This document shows positions 8,172-17,695 of a stretch of 61,116 nt of DNA, one piece after another (position 1 is the stretch's first letter; every line of letters starts with the position of its first letter). The notes beneath the pieces are model-generated. The model made no database searches, was not told where the DNA came from, and saw only the letters and a list, made by a program, of their open reading frames with translations. Made by a program: the position numbers and the translations under genes. The stretch covers positions 1 to 61,116 of the forward strand of contig JAILRS010000024.1 in NCBI GenBank assembly GCA_024698045.1, read 5' to 3'. This stretch comes from Selenomonadaceae bacterium (GTDB lineage: Bacteria; Bacillota; Negativicutes; Selenomonadales; Selenomonadaceae).

Positions 8172-10733
8172 TTAAGTTGCTGATTTGGCTTGCTGTTGTA
8201 ATTCGTAAAGTTTTGACATTGCCTCAATCGGTGTCAAGCTCTGTATATCCAATGAAAGTAAATCTTTAATGCCCTGTGTCATGAACATGCTTGACGGTTG
8301 AATTTCCTTCGCCGAAGATTTTTGATTGCTTACGGGGCGCACGGGTTCGGCGGTCTCCATTGACTTTAAAATTTCCTCGGCGCGTTTCATTACCGATTTC
8401 GGTAAGCCTGCCAATTTCGCAACTTGTATTCCGTATGATTTATCTGCGCCGCCCGAACGTATTCGACGCAAAAATATTACTTCGTTATTGCGTTCCTTCA
8501 CCGCGACGGAAAAATTTTCTATCTGCGGCGAAGTATCGGCAAGATCTGTCAATTCATGATAGTGAGTAGCGAAAAGAGTTTTGGCGTGAATTTTTTTATC
8601 GATGTATTCGATGACGGCGCGCGCGATACTCATACCGTCGAAAGTGGAAGTGCCGCGCCCGACTTCGTCGAGGATTATCAAACTTTTATCCGTAGCGTAT
8701 TTCAAAATTTGCGCGACCTCATTCATTTCAACCATGAAAGTAGATTGACCACTGACAAGATCGTCGCTTGCTCCTATTCGAGTGAAAATCCTGTCGACGG
8801 GACAAATATCGGCACGGGCGGCAGGGACAAAACTTCCTACTTGTGTCATCAAAGTAATCAGCGCAACTTGCCGCATGTACGTCGATTTTCCTGCCATATT
8901 GGGTCCCGTGATAATCATGAGCGAACAATTATTGGGAGCAAGTTCGGTATCGTTCGGTACGAAAAGATTACCGGATAAAATTTTTTCGACGAGGGGATGT
9001 CGTCCGTCGCGGATATCAATTACGCCGTTAATGTTGAGACTTGGGCGCGTGTAATTATTGGCGTGTGCAACTTCGGCAAGTGAGGCGATAACATCAATCA
9101 GCGCAATTCTCTTGGCACTGTCCTGAATATCGGTCAAACGCATCTTTACTCTGTCACGGACTGCGCAGAACAAATTGTATTCGAGATTAACTATACGCTC
9201 CTGCGCACCTAAAATTTTTGTCTCGAAATCTTTAAGCTCGGGTGTGATATATCGTTCGGCGTTCGCCAAAGTTTGTTTGCGGACGTAATTATCGGGGACT
9301 TTGTTTGAAGAATTATGGCGGACTTCAATGTAGTAGCCGAAAACTCGATTGTAACCGATTTTGAGTGTGCGGATACCCGTACGCGTCTTTTCTTTATCTT
9401 CGAGCTCCTGCAGGAAAGCACGGCTGTCAATCGAGATACGTCGCAGTTCGTCCAAATCTTCGTTGTAACCGCTGTTGATAATACCGCCGTCGCGCACGGA
9501 CAACGAGGCATTTTCGTTAATGGCTGCATCAATCAAAGCAATCTCGTCATCGAAATTCCCCAAACCGTCACGACACGCCGCCGCTATATCACTCGTCGTA
9601 CCTTTCAAAACTTCTTTGACTTTCGGCAACATACGCAAAGATACTTTCATTGCCGTTAAATCTCTTGCGTTCGCCGAGCCAACTTCAATCTTTGTCATCA
9701 ACCGTTCAAAGTCGTAAATTTCATGCAAGGTTTCGCGTAAATTCCGACGCACATTAAATTCTTTGAAAAGTTCTTCCACGGCATCGAGGCGTCTGTTAAT
9801 CGCTATTATATCTACCGGCGGACTTTCCAACCAACGCCGCAAAAGTCTGTTACCCAATGCCGTTTCGGTCAAATCCAAAACATCAAACAGCGTATTTTTT
9901 TTAGAGCCGTCGCGCAAACTTTTGACTACTTCCAAATTGCGCAGAGCCGTCGCGTCGAGGATAAGATGATTACCGATGTCAAGCCGCGTCAAGTTCGACA
10001 AATGTTTTAAATCTGTGCGAACCGTCTTGTGTATGTACGTCAACAAAGTTTCGACTGCTGTGATTGCCAATTCCGAGACAGGCATTTCACTTTCGGGAAA
10101 ATGTTCGCTCACGAATTTTATTTCCGTTGCCGTGTCTACTTTCGTGAATATACAGCTGTCAAGTTTTGTGTCTACGAAATTTTTCAGATGCTTGAATACG
10201 GGCGGATCCGCTGCCAATAAAATTTCATGGGGAGTCAACCGATAAATCTCGTCGAATAAATTTTGTTCTCGGGCATTACCGTCATAGAGCACGTAAAAAA
10301 TTTCGCCCGTGGAAATATCCGCGCCCGTCAAAGCAATTTCCTCATCCTTTTCAGCAACCAGCACGAGATAATTATTTGCGGCAACGGTCAAAGCATCGTC
10401 GGTGAAAATGGTGCCGGGTGTGACAATTTTAGTCAAAGCGCGTTCGGTCAAACCTTTTTCCTTCGGATCCCCTATTTGGTCTACCACCGCGACGCGATAT
10501 CCTTTGGCTACGAACTTTTGTAAATAATTTTCCACGGCATGCGCAGGTACTCCGCACATGGGGGTTTTTTGTCGATGCGTCAATGTCAAACCCAAAACTT
10601 TTGAGGCTGTCAATGCATCATCATAAAACATCTCAAAGAAATCGCCCACCCTGAAGAATAATAATTCATTTGGGTGTTCGGCTTTTTGCGCCGTGTATTG
10701 TTCCATCATCGGCGTTAAATTTTTCTCGCTCAA
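8172..10733 (-). CDS. mutS: DNA mismatch repair protein MutS
   Basis: This is an 853-residue mismatch-recognition ATPase. The N-terminal domain carries FFRVGDFFEMFYDDA, with the Phe-x-Glu (FEM) used for mismatch wedging. Core, lever and clamp domains follow. The C-terminal ABC-type ATPase has Walker A TGPNMAGKSTYMRQ, a Walker B region ILDEVGRGTSTFDG and the ATHYHEL switch. TTG 10733 is chosen as the start because the SD AGAGGTGAG lies about 5 nt upstream; an in-frame ATG at 10796 has no SD. It works with MutL, which is the next gene on this strand beyond repeat region A. Confidence 0.97.
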   Translation of the reverse strand: MSEKNLTPMMEQYTAQKAEHPNELLFFRVGDFFEMFYDDALTASKVLGLTLTHRQKTPMCGVPAHAVENYLQKFVAKGYRVAVVDQIGDPKEKGLTERALTKIVTPGTIFTDDALTVAANNYLVLVAEKDEEIALTGADISTGEIFYVLYDGNAREQNLFDEIYRLTPHEILLAADPPVFKHLKNFVDTKLDSCIFTKVDTATEIKFVSEHFPESEMPVSELAITAVETLLTYIHKTVRTDLKHLSNLTRLDIGNHLILDATALRNLEVVKSLRDGSKKNTLFDVLDLTETALGNRLLRRWLESPPVDIIAINRRLDAVEELFKEFNVRRNLRETLHEIYDFERLMTKIEVGSANARDLTAMKVSLRMLPKVKEVLKGTTSDIAAACRDGLGNFDDEIALIDAAINENASLSVRDGGIINSGYNEDLDELRRISIDSRAFLQELEDKEKTRTGIRTLKIGYNRVFGYYIEVRHNSSNKVPDNYVRKQTLANAERYITPELKDFETKILGAQERIVNLEYNLFCAVRDRVKMRLTDIQDSAKRIALIDVIASLAEVAHANNYTRPSLNINGVIDIRDGRHPLVEKILSGNLFVPNDTELAPNNCSLMIITGPNMAGKSTYMRQVALITLMTQVGSFVPAARADICPVDRIFTRIGASDDLVSGQSTFMVEMNEVAQILKYATDKSLIILDEVGRGTSTFDGMSIARAVIEYIDKKIHAKTLFATHYHELTDLADTSPQIENFSVAVKERNNEVIFLRRIRSGGADKSYGIQVAKLAGLPKSVMKRAEEILKSMETAEPVRPVSNQKSSAKEIQPSSMFMTQGIKDLLSLDIQSLTPIEAMSKLYELQQQAKSAT

Positions 10734-10799
10734 GTTCTCACCTCTGAAAATTTTTAATGAAAGTTTAGCAACGTAAATAATTTCCGTCAATGCCACAGA

Positions 10800-10833
10800 A
10801 ATAAAAGAGCCGCCGAGGAAATCCCCGACGACT
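10800..10833 (-). terminator. Rho-independent terminator of the tmRNA gene
   Basis: On the minus strand an 11-bp stem (AGTCGTCGGGG pairing with CCTCGGCGGCT, with G-U pairs) closes an ATTT loop and is followed by CTTTTATTTCT. It sits 56 bp beyond the CCA end of the tmRNA and upstream of the mutS start. Confidence 0.75.
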
Positions 10834-10888
10834 GCGACACTGCGATTAAAAATTTTCGCTCAAGTATGGTGTCCGCATACGTTGTTTT

Positions 10889-11235
10889 TGGTGGAGATGA
10901 GGAGAATCGAACTCCTGTCCGAAAATGATGCCGCAAGATTTTCTCCGAGCGCAGTTGCCTGTTAATCTCGGCTGAGCAAAGTCCGACAACAACCTTTACT
11001 CAACCCGGCACTTTAGATTTTCCCGTTGCCTTACAGTGCTATCGGGCAAGGTATCCCGTTATTGGCGTCGACTCTGACCTGACGGGAAAAATCAGTCAGG
11101 CGACGTGGCGTTAAGCCGCCAGTGCGTACTCTTCGTTCGCAGTTATAAAAAAAGTTTACCGCTTGATAAATCGGTTACGGTGCCGATGCTCGCTTATCAA
11201 ACTCCATCCATCCCCGTCGAAACCATTACATCCCC
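10889..11235 (-). ncRNA. ssrA: Transfer-messenger RNA (tmRNA)
   Basis: This is a one-piece tmRNA of about 347 nt that rescues stalled ribosomes. The 5' end reads GGGGATGTAATGGTTTCGAC, and GGGGATG pairs with CATCTCC next to the encoded ACCA 3' end, giving the 7-bp tRNA-like acceptor stem. The T arm is AGGAGTTCGATTCTCCT. The tag reading frame lies at 11111-11140: resume codon GCG, then AAC GAA GAG TAC GCA CTG GCG GCT and stop TAA, so the encoded tag is ANEEYALAA. The ALAA end is the usual ClpXP degron. The pseudoknot regions were not modelled. Confidence 0.95.
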
Positions 11236-11285
11236 TTGATTAAAAGTCATTTAAATCTATCACGTGTAATAAATTTTGTCAATGA

Positions 11286-11691
11286 CACGTTAAAGGTATC
11301 ACCAACCAAAGTCAACGATCGCGGGCAACGTGACGTTGGCCACTTTAAAAGTGGCGGAACAGAAATCGCGATTGAGTATTCGTTAAGTCAAAGGCAATCG
11401 CCGCGGTCATGATGGTTGAACATTGACTAGAAGCGCAGAATTAATGATAGCGAGCCGCCCAAGGATGGGCGGCACTAAGCCGGCATTTTATCCGCGTGAT
11501 GCGGATAACCCGCCGGCACACTCGACACGTGTTATCTATACATTGCGCCTATCGAATACTACCGCCCCTGCGAGGGCAACGTGACGTTGCATCCTGAAAT
11601 CGCGTCAAATATTTCGACAGCCTCAGTCAATGACCGCGATTATAAAAATACTTAAGTTGACTTTGAGCACTTTCGGTAACGACTGAAAGTG
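11286..11691. repeat. Dispersed palindromic repeat region B (between ssrA and dnaB)
   Basis: This 406-bp noncoding stretch carries the same modules as regions A and C, mostly in reverse orientation. Copies of the GCAACGT/ACGTTGC palindrome are at 11325-11340 (one inserted G) and 11576-11590. A block at about 11453-11537 contains CCGCCCAAGGATGGGCGG, then GCCGGC, a hairpin TTATCCGC/GCGGATAA (on the complementary strand) and GCCGGC again. This block matches region C almost base for base. The CACTTTC/GAAAGTG hairpin closes the element at 11668-11690, directly after the dnaB stop codon. No gene is seen here. Confidence 0.8.
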
Positions 11692-13029
11692 TCACCGCTC
11701 CACTCTGGTTAAGTCGCCGAAACGCATAATCTCCTTGTTGAATTGCAAATTAATCGATGTCGTTGGGCCGTTACGATTCTTAGCGATAATCAGTTCAGCT
11801 AAATTTTCATTCTCCGTATCGTCACGATTATAGTATTCGTCACGGTATAAAAACATAACGATATCGGCGTCCTGTTCGAGAGAACCCGATTCGCGTAAAT
11901 CGCTCAACTGCGGTTTTTTCTCCGCGCGCATCTCTACACTTCGGCTCAACTGACTTAACGCCAATATCGGCACATCCAATTCACGCGCGAGAGCTTTTAA
12001 ACTGCGTGATATCTCCGAAATTTCTTGCTGGCGATTCTGTTCGCTGAATCTTGAGTGTCCGCCCTGCATCAACTGAAGATAATCGATTACAAGCAAATCC
12101 AAACCGTTTTCCTGTTTCAATCGCCGTGCCTTTGAACGCAATTCCAAAAGTGTAATGCCTGCGGTATCGTCGATAAACAAACTGCACCGCGATAATTCTT
12201 CCAATGTATTTACCAAATCAATCATTTCGCTGTCGGAGAAATTACCCGTGTTTAGGTGGAATGAATTTACTCCGCTCGCCGTACTCAATAAACGATTACC
12301 CAATTGTATTTTGCTCATCTCAAGAGAAAAGATAGCTACAACTTTGCCCGACCGTGCGGCATTCATTGCGATATTAAGTGCCAATGCGGTTTTGCCCATG
12401 GAAGGACGCGCCGCCAATAAAATTAAATCCGACTTGTGCAGACCGTTTGTTATCTTGTTCAAGTCAGCCAAGCCGGTTGTTACCCCTTCCATTTCCTCGG
12501 GGTGATTGTGAATGTGTTGTATTCTTTCAAAAGACTTCTGCAAAATCGACGGCAATACTTCAAAATCCGCGCGATTCTTCTTTGACGTTACCGAAAAAAT
12601 TTTACTCTCCGACAGCTCTAAAACTTCTTCAACGGAAGTATTTTCGCTATAAGCTTCGTCGGCAATTTCTTCGCCTGCTCTTGCCAATCGCCTCAAAATT
12701 GCCTTGTCTCTTATCGTTTCGGCTTGAGCTTCCGCGCGTGCCGTAGTGTACTCTTGATCCACCAACGAAAATAAATAATTCCTGTCTACTTTTTCGTAGA
12801 GATTCATTTTTTTTAATTCGTCGCCGATTAAAAGGACATCGGGCGGAGTTCCGCGATTGTAAACATTTAATATGGCGCGGTATATGTATTGATGTTCGGG
12901 TCTGTAAAAATCTTCGGAAGTGACAATGCCTGCAATACTCGGGATTGCGGAACCGCCTTTTAACATCATTGCGCTGAGCAGTTTTTTTTCGATATCTACT
13001 GCATTGGGTAATTCTTTTTGATTGTACAC
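11692..13029 (-). CDS. dnaB: Replicative DNA helicase DnaB
   Basis: This 445-residue protein has the N-terminal DnaB domain (PNAVDIEKKLLSAMML, then a helical hairpin). The C-terminal RecA-like ATPase contains Walker A ARPSMGKTALALN, Walker B LLVIDYLQLM and the DLRESGSLEQDADIVMFLYR arginine-finger segment. It is a hexameric 5'-3' helicase at the replication fork that loads primase. GTG 13029 is chosen because the SD GGGGAGG is 9 nt upstream; a GTG 18 nt further up overlaps that SD. No intein is present. The next gene upstream is the DUF116 protein, 30 bp away. A repeat element follows the stop immediately. Confidence 0.96.
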   Translation of the reverse strand: MYNQKELPNAVDIEKKLLSAMMLKGGSAIPSIAGIVTSEDFYRPEHQYIYRAILNVYNRGTPPDVLLIGDELKKMNLYEKVDRNYLFSLVDQEYTTARAEAQAETIRDKAILRRLARAGEEIADEAYSENTSVEEVLELSESKIFSVTSKKNRADFEVLPSILQKSFERIQHIHNHPEEMEGVTTGLADLNKITNGLHKSDLILLAARPSMGKTALALNIAMNAARSGKVVAIFSLEMSKIQLGNRLLSTASGVNSFHLNTGNFSDSEMIDLVNTLEELSRCSLFIDDTAGITLLELRSKARRLKQENGLDLLVIDYLQLMQGGHSRFSEQNRQQEISEISRSLKALARELDVPILALSQLSRSVEMRAEKKPQLSDLRESGSLEQDADIVMFLYRDEYYNRDDTENENLAELIIAKNRNGPTTSINLQFNKEIMRFGDLTRVER

Positions 13030-13059
13030 AATCCCGAACCTCCCCACGGCGAAAAATTT

Positions 13060-13836
13060 TTATTTCTCTTCGATGATTATACTGCTCAAAACGCGGCGCA
13101 CTTCCTCAATGTCAACGCGCGTATTGTTACAAGGACCGTTAGGGCGAATATTGAGTACGCCGACCGCAGGAAGAGGATAGACATCTTGAATACCGCTCAT
13201 CAAATCGCGTTCGCAGGCAATTGCCAAAACTGCTTGCGGACGAATTTTTTTTACGACTTGCCGCGCCAATGTTCCGCCCGTAGCAACAAAGAATGTGAAT
13301 CCCATTTCCTCCGATAGTTTCATTAAATCGCCCACGTTACAACCGCCGCAACGTTTACAATTATTCGGGTCACGTGTGATTTTGTGCGGACAGGTTGAAA
13401 GTTGCAGGCAATGAGGACTGAGCACAAGCAGTCGATTCGCAGGAACTTTTATGCCGCTCTTCATGAAAATAAGATTGCTTACGACGATAAAAGAGCCCTC
13501 AATTTGCCGCCGATTTATCCCGAAAATTTTTCCGATACGTACAGCCACGGGGAATAACAATTTTATCAGCGCGAAACTGTATCGATGAAAAAGTTTCAAT
13601 GTAGGAAAACCTTTTACCGCCAAAACCATATTACACAACGCGCCGAACGAAAATGTAGAAATGAAAATCAGAAACGCGCCGACAACTGCAGGCAGGTATT
13701 CGAAAATATCCGCCAATCCCGGGCAACATATTCGCCACATACCGTAAAGCGCAAGCGCGACAAAAAATTCGGAAGCCAACAGTAAACCCAGAAACAATCT
13801 TTTTTTCGGGCGTACCGCCGCCAATGTACTCAACAT
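13060..13836 (-). CDS. DUF116 family membrane protein with cysteine cluster
   Basis: This 258-residue protein starts at ATG 13836 behind the SD GAGGTG. Two hydrophobic helices span roughly residues 13-35 and 45-72. The C-terminal half is the DUF116 domain, with LSPHCLQLSTCPHK followed by NNCKRCGGCNVGD, a pattern that looks like a metal or Fe-S site. AIACERDLMSGI and NGPCNNTRVD are further conserved pieces. Its biochemical role is unknown. In firmicute genomes DUF116 genes often lie near conserved housekeeping genes, as here between ruvA and dnaB. Confidence 0.85.
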   Translation of the reverse strand: MLSTLAAVRPKKRLFLGLLLASEFFVALALYGMWRICCPGLADIFEYLPAVVGAFLIFISTFSFGALCNMVLAVKGFPTLKLFHRYSFALIKLLFPVAVRIGKIFGINRRQIEGSFIVVSNLIFMKSGIKVPANRLLVLSPHCLQLSTCPHKITRDPNNCKRCGGCNVGDLMKLSEEMGFTFFVATGGTLARQVVKKIRPQAVLAIACERDLMSGIQDVYPLPAVGVLNIRPNGPCNNTRVDIEEVRRVLSSIIIEEK

Positions 13837-13851
13837 AATTTTTCACCTCAC

Positions 13852-14448
13852 TTAGGCGAATCGATTTAATTCTTTCAGCGCGAATTTTATTAACTGTTCG
13901 GTTGATGAATTCTTCGGAGCGTTTTGGAGGACGGTTGAAATTTCCGCCGTCGTATATCCCAACGCAGATAATGCATCTTCTGCCTCGTCGATTGCATTCG
14001 TCGGAATCTGCGCAGGTTGAAAATTTTCTTCGGGCAGATTTTCGGCGAGTGGTTTTATTTTATCTTTCAACTCCAACAAAATTCTTTCCGCCGATTTTTT
14101 CCCGATACCCGGCAGACGCGTTAATGTCTTGACATCCTGCAAAGTCACCGCACGCGCAAATTCAGTCGCCGATATTTTCGATACGATTGCCAATGCGCTT
14201 TTCGCTCCGATTCCCGAAACATTTAACAGTAACTCAAACAAATCAAACGCCGCACGATTGGCAATGCCGAATAAAGTTATCGCGTCTTCTCGGACTGCCG
14301 TATGTATGAAAAATTCCGCCGCCGCTTCTTCCGCCAAATTGTACCGTGTTTGCGCATCAACGAAAACTTTGTAGCCGACGCCGTTGACATCCAAAATGCA
14401 ACTGTCTTCGTATAGAAATTTCACTTTACCGCTCAAGTAGCCAATCAT
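13852..14448 (-). CDS. ruvA: Holliday junction DNA helicase subunit RuvA
   Basis: This 198-residue protein has the three usual parts. An OB-fold N-terminal domain (MIGYLSGKVKFL...DVNGVGYKVFV) is followed by two helix-hairpin-helix motifs (LLNVSGIGAKSALAIV and LTRLPGIGKKSAERIL). A C-terminal three-helix domain (DALSALGYTTAEI) normally binds RuvB. It grips four-way junctions for branch migration. It overlaps ruvC by 4 nt, so they are coupled. ruvB is not next to it and does not occur in this window. Confidence 0.96.
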   Translation of the reverse strand: MIGYLSGKVKFLYEDSCILDVNGVGYKVFVDAQTRYNLAEEAAAEFFIHTAVREDAITLFGIANRAAFDLFELLLNVSGIGAKSALAIVSKISATEFARAVTLQDVKTLTRLPGIGKKSAERILLELKDKIKPLAENLPEENFQPAQIPTNAIDEAEDALSALGYTTAEISTVLQNAPKNSSTEQLIKFALKELNRFA

Positions 14449-14951
14449 AATTTCGCCCCGATTAAATTCCGCCGCGCAATCGAATTCATTTCATATCCTG
14501 CGGCAATCGCTATCGCCAAGGCATCTGCGGCATCGTCGGGTTTGGGCGGTTCGGGCAAGTTCAAAATTTTTGTCACCATGTAAATGACTTGCTCCTTTTT
14601 GGCACCGCCGTAGCCCGTTATCGATTGCTTGACTTCGTTGGGCGTTATCTCCGCAATGTCTAAATTATTCTGCGCGGCGCACAACAAAATTACTCCCCGT
14701 GCTTGACCTACGGGAATGGCTGTTGTCGTATTCCTGCCGAAGAATAATTTTTCTACGCCCATTATCTCCGGCTTAAATTCTTTTATCAACGCGTCGAGTT
14801 CCGTATGAATTTTTAACAGCCTGTCTTGCATACGTGCCTGCGGTTGCGTTGTTATCACGCCGAATTTTTTCGCGATAAGTCTTCCGTTAATTTGGTCGAC
14901 AAAACCGTAGCCGCATATTGCCGTCCCCGGATCTATTCCCAACGATAACAT
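14445..14951 (-). CDS. ruvC: Holliday junction resolvase RuvC
   Basis: This 168-residue endonuclease has the four acidic residues of the RuvC/RNase H fold in place: Asp in LGIDPGTAICGYG (residue 7), Glu in MGVEKLFFGRN, and the aspartate pair in PKPDDAADALAIAI. It cuts Holliday junctions symmetrically together with RuvAB. Its ATG overlaps the yebC stop by one base (TAATG), and its stop overlaps ruvA, giving a yebC-ruvC-ruvA transcription unit. Confidence 0.96.
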   Translation of the reverse strand: MLSLGIDPGTAICGYGFVDQINGRLIAKKFGVITTQPQARMQDRLLKIHTELDALIKEFKPEIMGVEKLFFGRNTTTAIPVGQARGVILLCAAQNNLDIAEITPNEVKQSITGYGGAKKEQVIYMVTKILNLPEPPKPDDAADALAIAIAAGYEMNSIARRNLIGAKL

Positions 14952-15679
14952 TATTCCGCAAATTCATAGTTGCCGTAAACATTTTGTACGTCGTCATCTT
15001 CGTCGAGCGCGTCAAGGAGTTTTTGCATTTTTTCCGCGTCGTTATCCGTCAATGTGACTGTAGTATCGGGCACTTGCGTAATTTCCGCCGAAGCCGTTTC
15101 GATTCCCTTTTCCGCCAATGCCGATTCTATTGCGTTGTAATCTTCGGGCGCGGCGGTTATCTCGAAAGTTTCTTCATCCGCGCTGAAATCTTCCGCTCCT
15201 GCATCCATGACTATTTCCATCAATGCATCTTCATCGTCAAAAGTTTCTTTCTCCACGACAAAGACAGCCTTCTTGTTAAACATCCACGCTACACAACCGT
15301 TTTCGCCGAGATTGCCGCCGTGTTTGCTGAAGATGTGACGAATATTTGCCGCAGTGCGATTGCGGTTATCGGTCAAGATATCGAGCATCAAAGCCGCGCC
15401 GCCGGGGCCGTAACCTTCATAGGTAATTTCTTCGTAGTTTGAAGTATCCGACGCGCCCAAACCTTTTTGAATAGCGCGGTTAATGTTGTCTTTGGTTACG
15501 TTATTCGCCTTGGCTTTCGACAATGCAAGTTTCAAGCGCATATTACCCGTAGGATCTGCGCCGCCCATTTTTACCGCGATTGTAATTTCACGACTAATCT
15601 TCGTCGTCATTGCTCCGCGAATTGCATCGTTTGCACCTTTCTTGCGTTTAATCGTTGCCCATTTGGAATGTCCTGACAT
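14951..15679 (-). CDS. yebC: YebC/PmpR-family protein
   Basis: This 242-residue protein has the unmistakable N-terminus MSGHSKWATIKRKKGANDA, the GPGGAALMLDILTDNRNRT loop and an acidic C-terminal region (LDALDEDDDVQNVY). YebC-family proteins were described as DNA-binding regulators, and more recent work links some members to ribosome translation of difficult sequences such as proline runs. It is the first gene of the yebC-ruvC-ruvA unit. The start is ATG 15679 with an AGGGAAG-type SD. Confidence 0.95.
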   Translation of the reverse strand: MSGHSKWATIKRKKGANDAIRGAMTTKISREITIAVKMGGADPTGNMRLKLALSKAKANNVTKDNINRAIQKGLGASDTSNYEEITYEGYGPGGAALMLDILTDNRNRTAANIRHIFSKHGGNLGENGCVAWMFNKKAVFVVEKETFDDEDALMEIVMDAGAEDFSADEETFEITAAPEDYNAIESALAEKGIETASAEITQVPDTTVTLTDNDAEKMQKLLDALDEDDDVQNVYGNYEFAE

Positions 15680-15707
15680 AAATATTTCTTCCCTTCGTTT
15701 TAAAAAA

Positions 15708-16307
15708 TCATTCGCCTACGTATCTGTAGACTTCAGTCCAATTGCGTCCGTACGCATTGTAAAAATCAATTTCGCCGCCCTGATCTCCTGTCTCGTAACG
15801 ACCTGCGCCCGTGGGATTATTCACGCCGCGAGCCTCAACGGTTTTGCCGTCGCCGATATAAATTGCCACATGTGTTTCGGGATTGCAAAGGATATCGCCG
15901 CGTTGAAGGTTATCTTTGATTTCGTACCATGAAAATTTTTTCCAACCGCCTTCGACGCTCAAATCATCGAAAATCGTATCGGCATCGCCCGAATACTGTT
16001 GACCTTGATAACGCGCCATATATTCGGGATTGTTGCGCCATGCCTCGATGATTTTAAATCCGCCGTGCTCAAAAGAATGATAAACGAGCGAAGAACAATC
16101 GTAGTCGGGGGATTCGCGCGAGCCTGTGTAGGGATTACTGGCCGTAGCATTTTCCGCGCCCTGTGAATAACCGTGAGTGTTATCGTTGGCGATATCGATA
16201 GCGAATTGCACTGCCGATTCTACACGCGCGTCTATTGCTTGTGCCGCCGAAGAATTTATCAACATACAACCTGCCAATGCCGCCGCGCTCAGAAATTTTT
16301 TAAACAT
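15708..16307 (-). CDS. Secreted NlpC/P60-like cysteine peptidase (putative peptidoglycan hydrolase)
   Basis: The protein has 199 residues. A classical signal peptide (MFKKFLSAAALAGCMLINSS, cleavage probably after AAQA) leads to a single papain-like domain. DYDCSSLVYHSF holds the probable nucleophile Cys, and ETHVAIYIGDGKTVEARG holds the probable His. The repeated GYSQG/TGSRESP region before the Cys resembles phage-type cell-wall amidases of the NlpC/P60 superfamily. It should act in the envelope on peptidoglycan peptides. The SD GGAG lies upstream of ATG 16307. There is no SH3 or LysM targeting domain. Confidence 0.8.
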   Translation of the reverse strand: MFKKFLSAAALAGCMLINSSAAQAIDARVESAVQFAIDIANDNTHGYSQGAENATASNPYTGSRESPDYDCSSLVYHSFEHGGFKIIEAWRNNPEYMARYQGQQYSGDADTIFDDLSVEGGWKKFSWYEIKDNLQRGDILCNPETHVAIYIGDGKTVEARGVNNPTGAGRYETGDQGGEIDFYNAYGRNWTEVYRYVGE

Positions 16308-16325
16308 AGTTTAATCTCCTCGGGC

Positions 16326-17555
16326 TCAAATGTTGATAAGCTTGTAGAATTTTTTCTTGCCTTTGCGGACGATTGCGACACCGTCGACAAAATCCGCGGC
16401 AGATAAAACATAATCGTTATCGGAAATTTTTTCGTCGTTGAGCGTCAAACCGTTCTGTGCGATAAGTCTGCGTCCTTCACCTTTGGAATCGACAATCTTT
16501 GCGTTAACGAGCACATCCAACAATTTTTTGCCGACAGCTTCGGAAACTTCAACGCCGGGCATGTTATCGGCACTTTGTCCCGTGAAAATTTCTTCGGCAC
16601 TCTTTTTGGCGTTATCGGCTGCCTCTTTACCGTGCACAAGTTTAGTGACTTCGTAAGCCAAAACCGTTTTAGCCTCGTTGATTGCCGCGCCCTCCAAACT
16701 GCTCAGGCGATTAACTTCGTCCATAGGAATGAAAGTTAACAAGCTCAAGCAAGTCTTGACATCGGCATCATCGATATTGCGCCAATACTGATAGAAATCG
16801 TAGGGCGAAACTTTATCGGCATCCAACCACAATGCACCGCCCGCGGTTTTGCCCATCTTCGTACCGTCACTCTTCAGCAATAATTTATTCGTAAGACCGT
16901 AAGCCGCGCGCCCTGTCTTGCGTCTGGTTAATTCGACACCGGCAATTATATTCGACCACTGATCATCGCCGCCCATCTGCAGGATACAATCATAATCACC
17001 GTTCAGTTTGTAAAAGTCATACGCCTGCATAACCATGTAGTTAAATTCGAGGAAGGTTAAACCTTTTTCCCAACGCTGTTTATAACATTCGGCGGCGAGC
17101 ATTCTGTTAACGGTAAAATGTGCGCCGACTTCGCGCAGTAAATCAATGTAGCCGAGTTTACGGAGCCAATCGCCGTTATTGACCATCAAAGCTTTGCCGT
17201 CGCTGAAATCGATAAAGCGCGCCATTTGCTTTTTGAAACAGTTACAGTTGTGCTCGATAACTTCGTCGGTCATGACTTTACGCAAATCGGAACGCCCCGA
17301 AGGATCTCCGACGGTACCCGTGCCGCCGCCAACCAAACAAATCGGGCGATGTCCTGCGCGTTGCATGTGAGCCATAGCCATCAGCGCGATAAAATGTCCT
17401 GCGTGTAAACTATCCGCGGTAGGGTCGAATCCTATATAAAATGTGACTTTCTTTTCTCCGAGCAATTTTTTGACTTCGGCTTCATCGGTGCACTGCGCAA
17501 TAAATCCGCGTTCGGTCAAAGTATCAAATACGTTTTTGGTTAACATTTCCGTCAA
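16326..17555 (-). CDS. tyrS: Tyrosyl-tRNA synthetase
   Basis: This 409-residue class I synthetase has the HIGH-type motif DSLHAGHFI, the tyrosine pocket [10 protein letters not shown] and GGDDQWSNI, the KMSKS-type loop [12 protein letters not shown], and a C-terminal S4 RNA-binding domain ([21 protein letters not shown]). KMGKT rather than KMSKS is seen in bacterial TyrRS. TTG 17555 is preferred because the SD GGAGG is 8 nt upstream. The ATG at 17546 is 17 nt from that SD. An open frame extends to 17720, but it crosses the divergent comEC promoter and reads as non-protein. No T-box leader is visible in the short upstream region. Confidence 0.95.
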   Translation of the reverse strand: MTEMLTKNVFDTLTERGFIAQCTDEAEVKKLLGEKKVTFYIGFDPTADSLHAGHFIALMAMAHMQRAGHRPICLVGGGTGTVGDPSGRSDLRKVMTDEVIEHNCNCFKKQMARFIDFSDGKALMVNNGDWLRKLGYIDLLREVGAHFTVNRMLAAECYKQRWEKGLTFLEFNYMVMQAYDFYKLNGDYDCILQMGGDDQWSNIIAGVELTRRKTGRAAYGLTNKLLLKSDGTKMGKTAGGALWLDADKVSPYDFYQYWRNIDDADVKTCLSLLTFIPMDEVNRLSSLEGAAINEAKTVLAYEVTKLVHGKEAADNAKKSAEEIFTGQSADNMPGVEVSEAVGKKLLDVLVNAKIVDSKGEGRRLIAQNGLTLNDEKISDNDYVLSAADFVDGVAIVRKGKKKFYKLINI

Positions 17556-17631
17556 CAAACTCGCCTCCAAAATTGATTCGGACTTTCTGTCCGCGGAAAT
17601 TATAACAGGAAAGTTTTTCTTTGTAAAAGTT

Positions 17632-17659
17632 TTGTTTCGCGTTGAGTAAAATATATAAT
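17632..17659 (+). promoter_or_regulatory. Sigma-A type promoter for comEC
   Basis: TTGTTT (17632-17637) and TATAAT (17654-17659) are 16 bp apart. Transcription would start near 17667, about 30 nt before the comEC ATG. This excludes longer comEC or tyrS reading frames across the site. Confidence 0.6.
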
Positions 17660-17695
17660 TGCGGTGAAAATCATAAATGCAAAAGGTTGATAGAA

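Noticed and set aside
7849..8183. Short open frames in repeat region A
   Set aside because: They fall entirely within palindromic repeat modules, have no SD and are not shared between regions as conserved peptides.
11286..11691. Insertion sequence between ssrA and dnaB
   Set aside because: No transposase or terminal inverted repeats with target duplication were found; the region is made of the same small hairpin modules as the other two regions.
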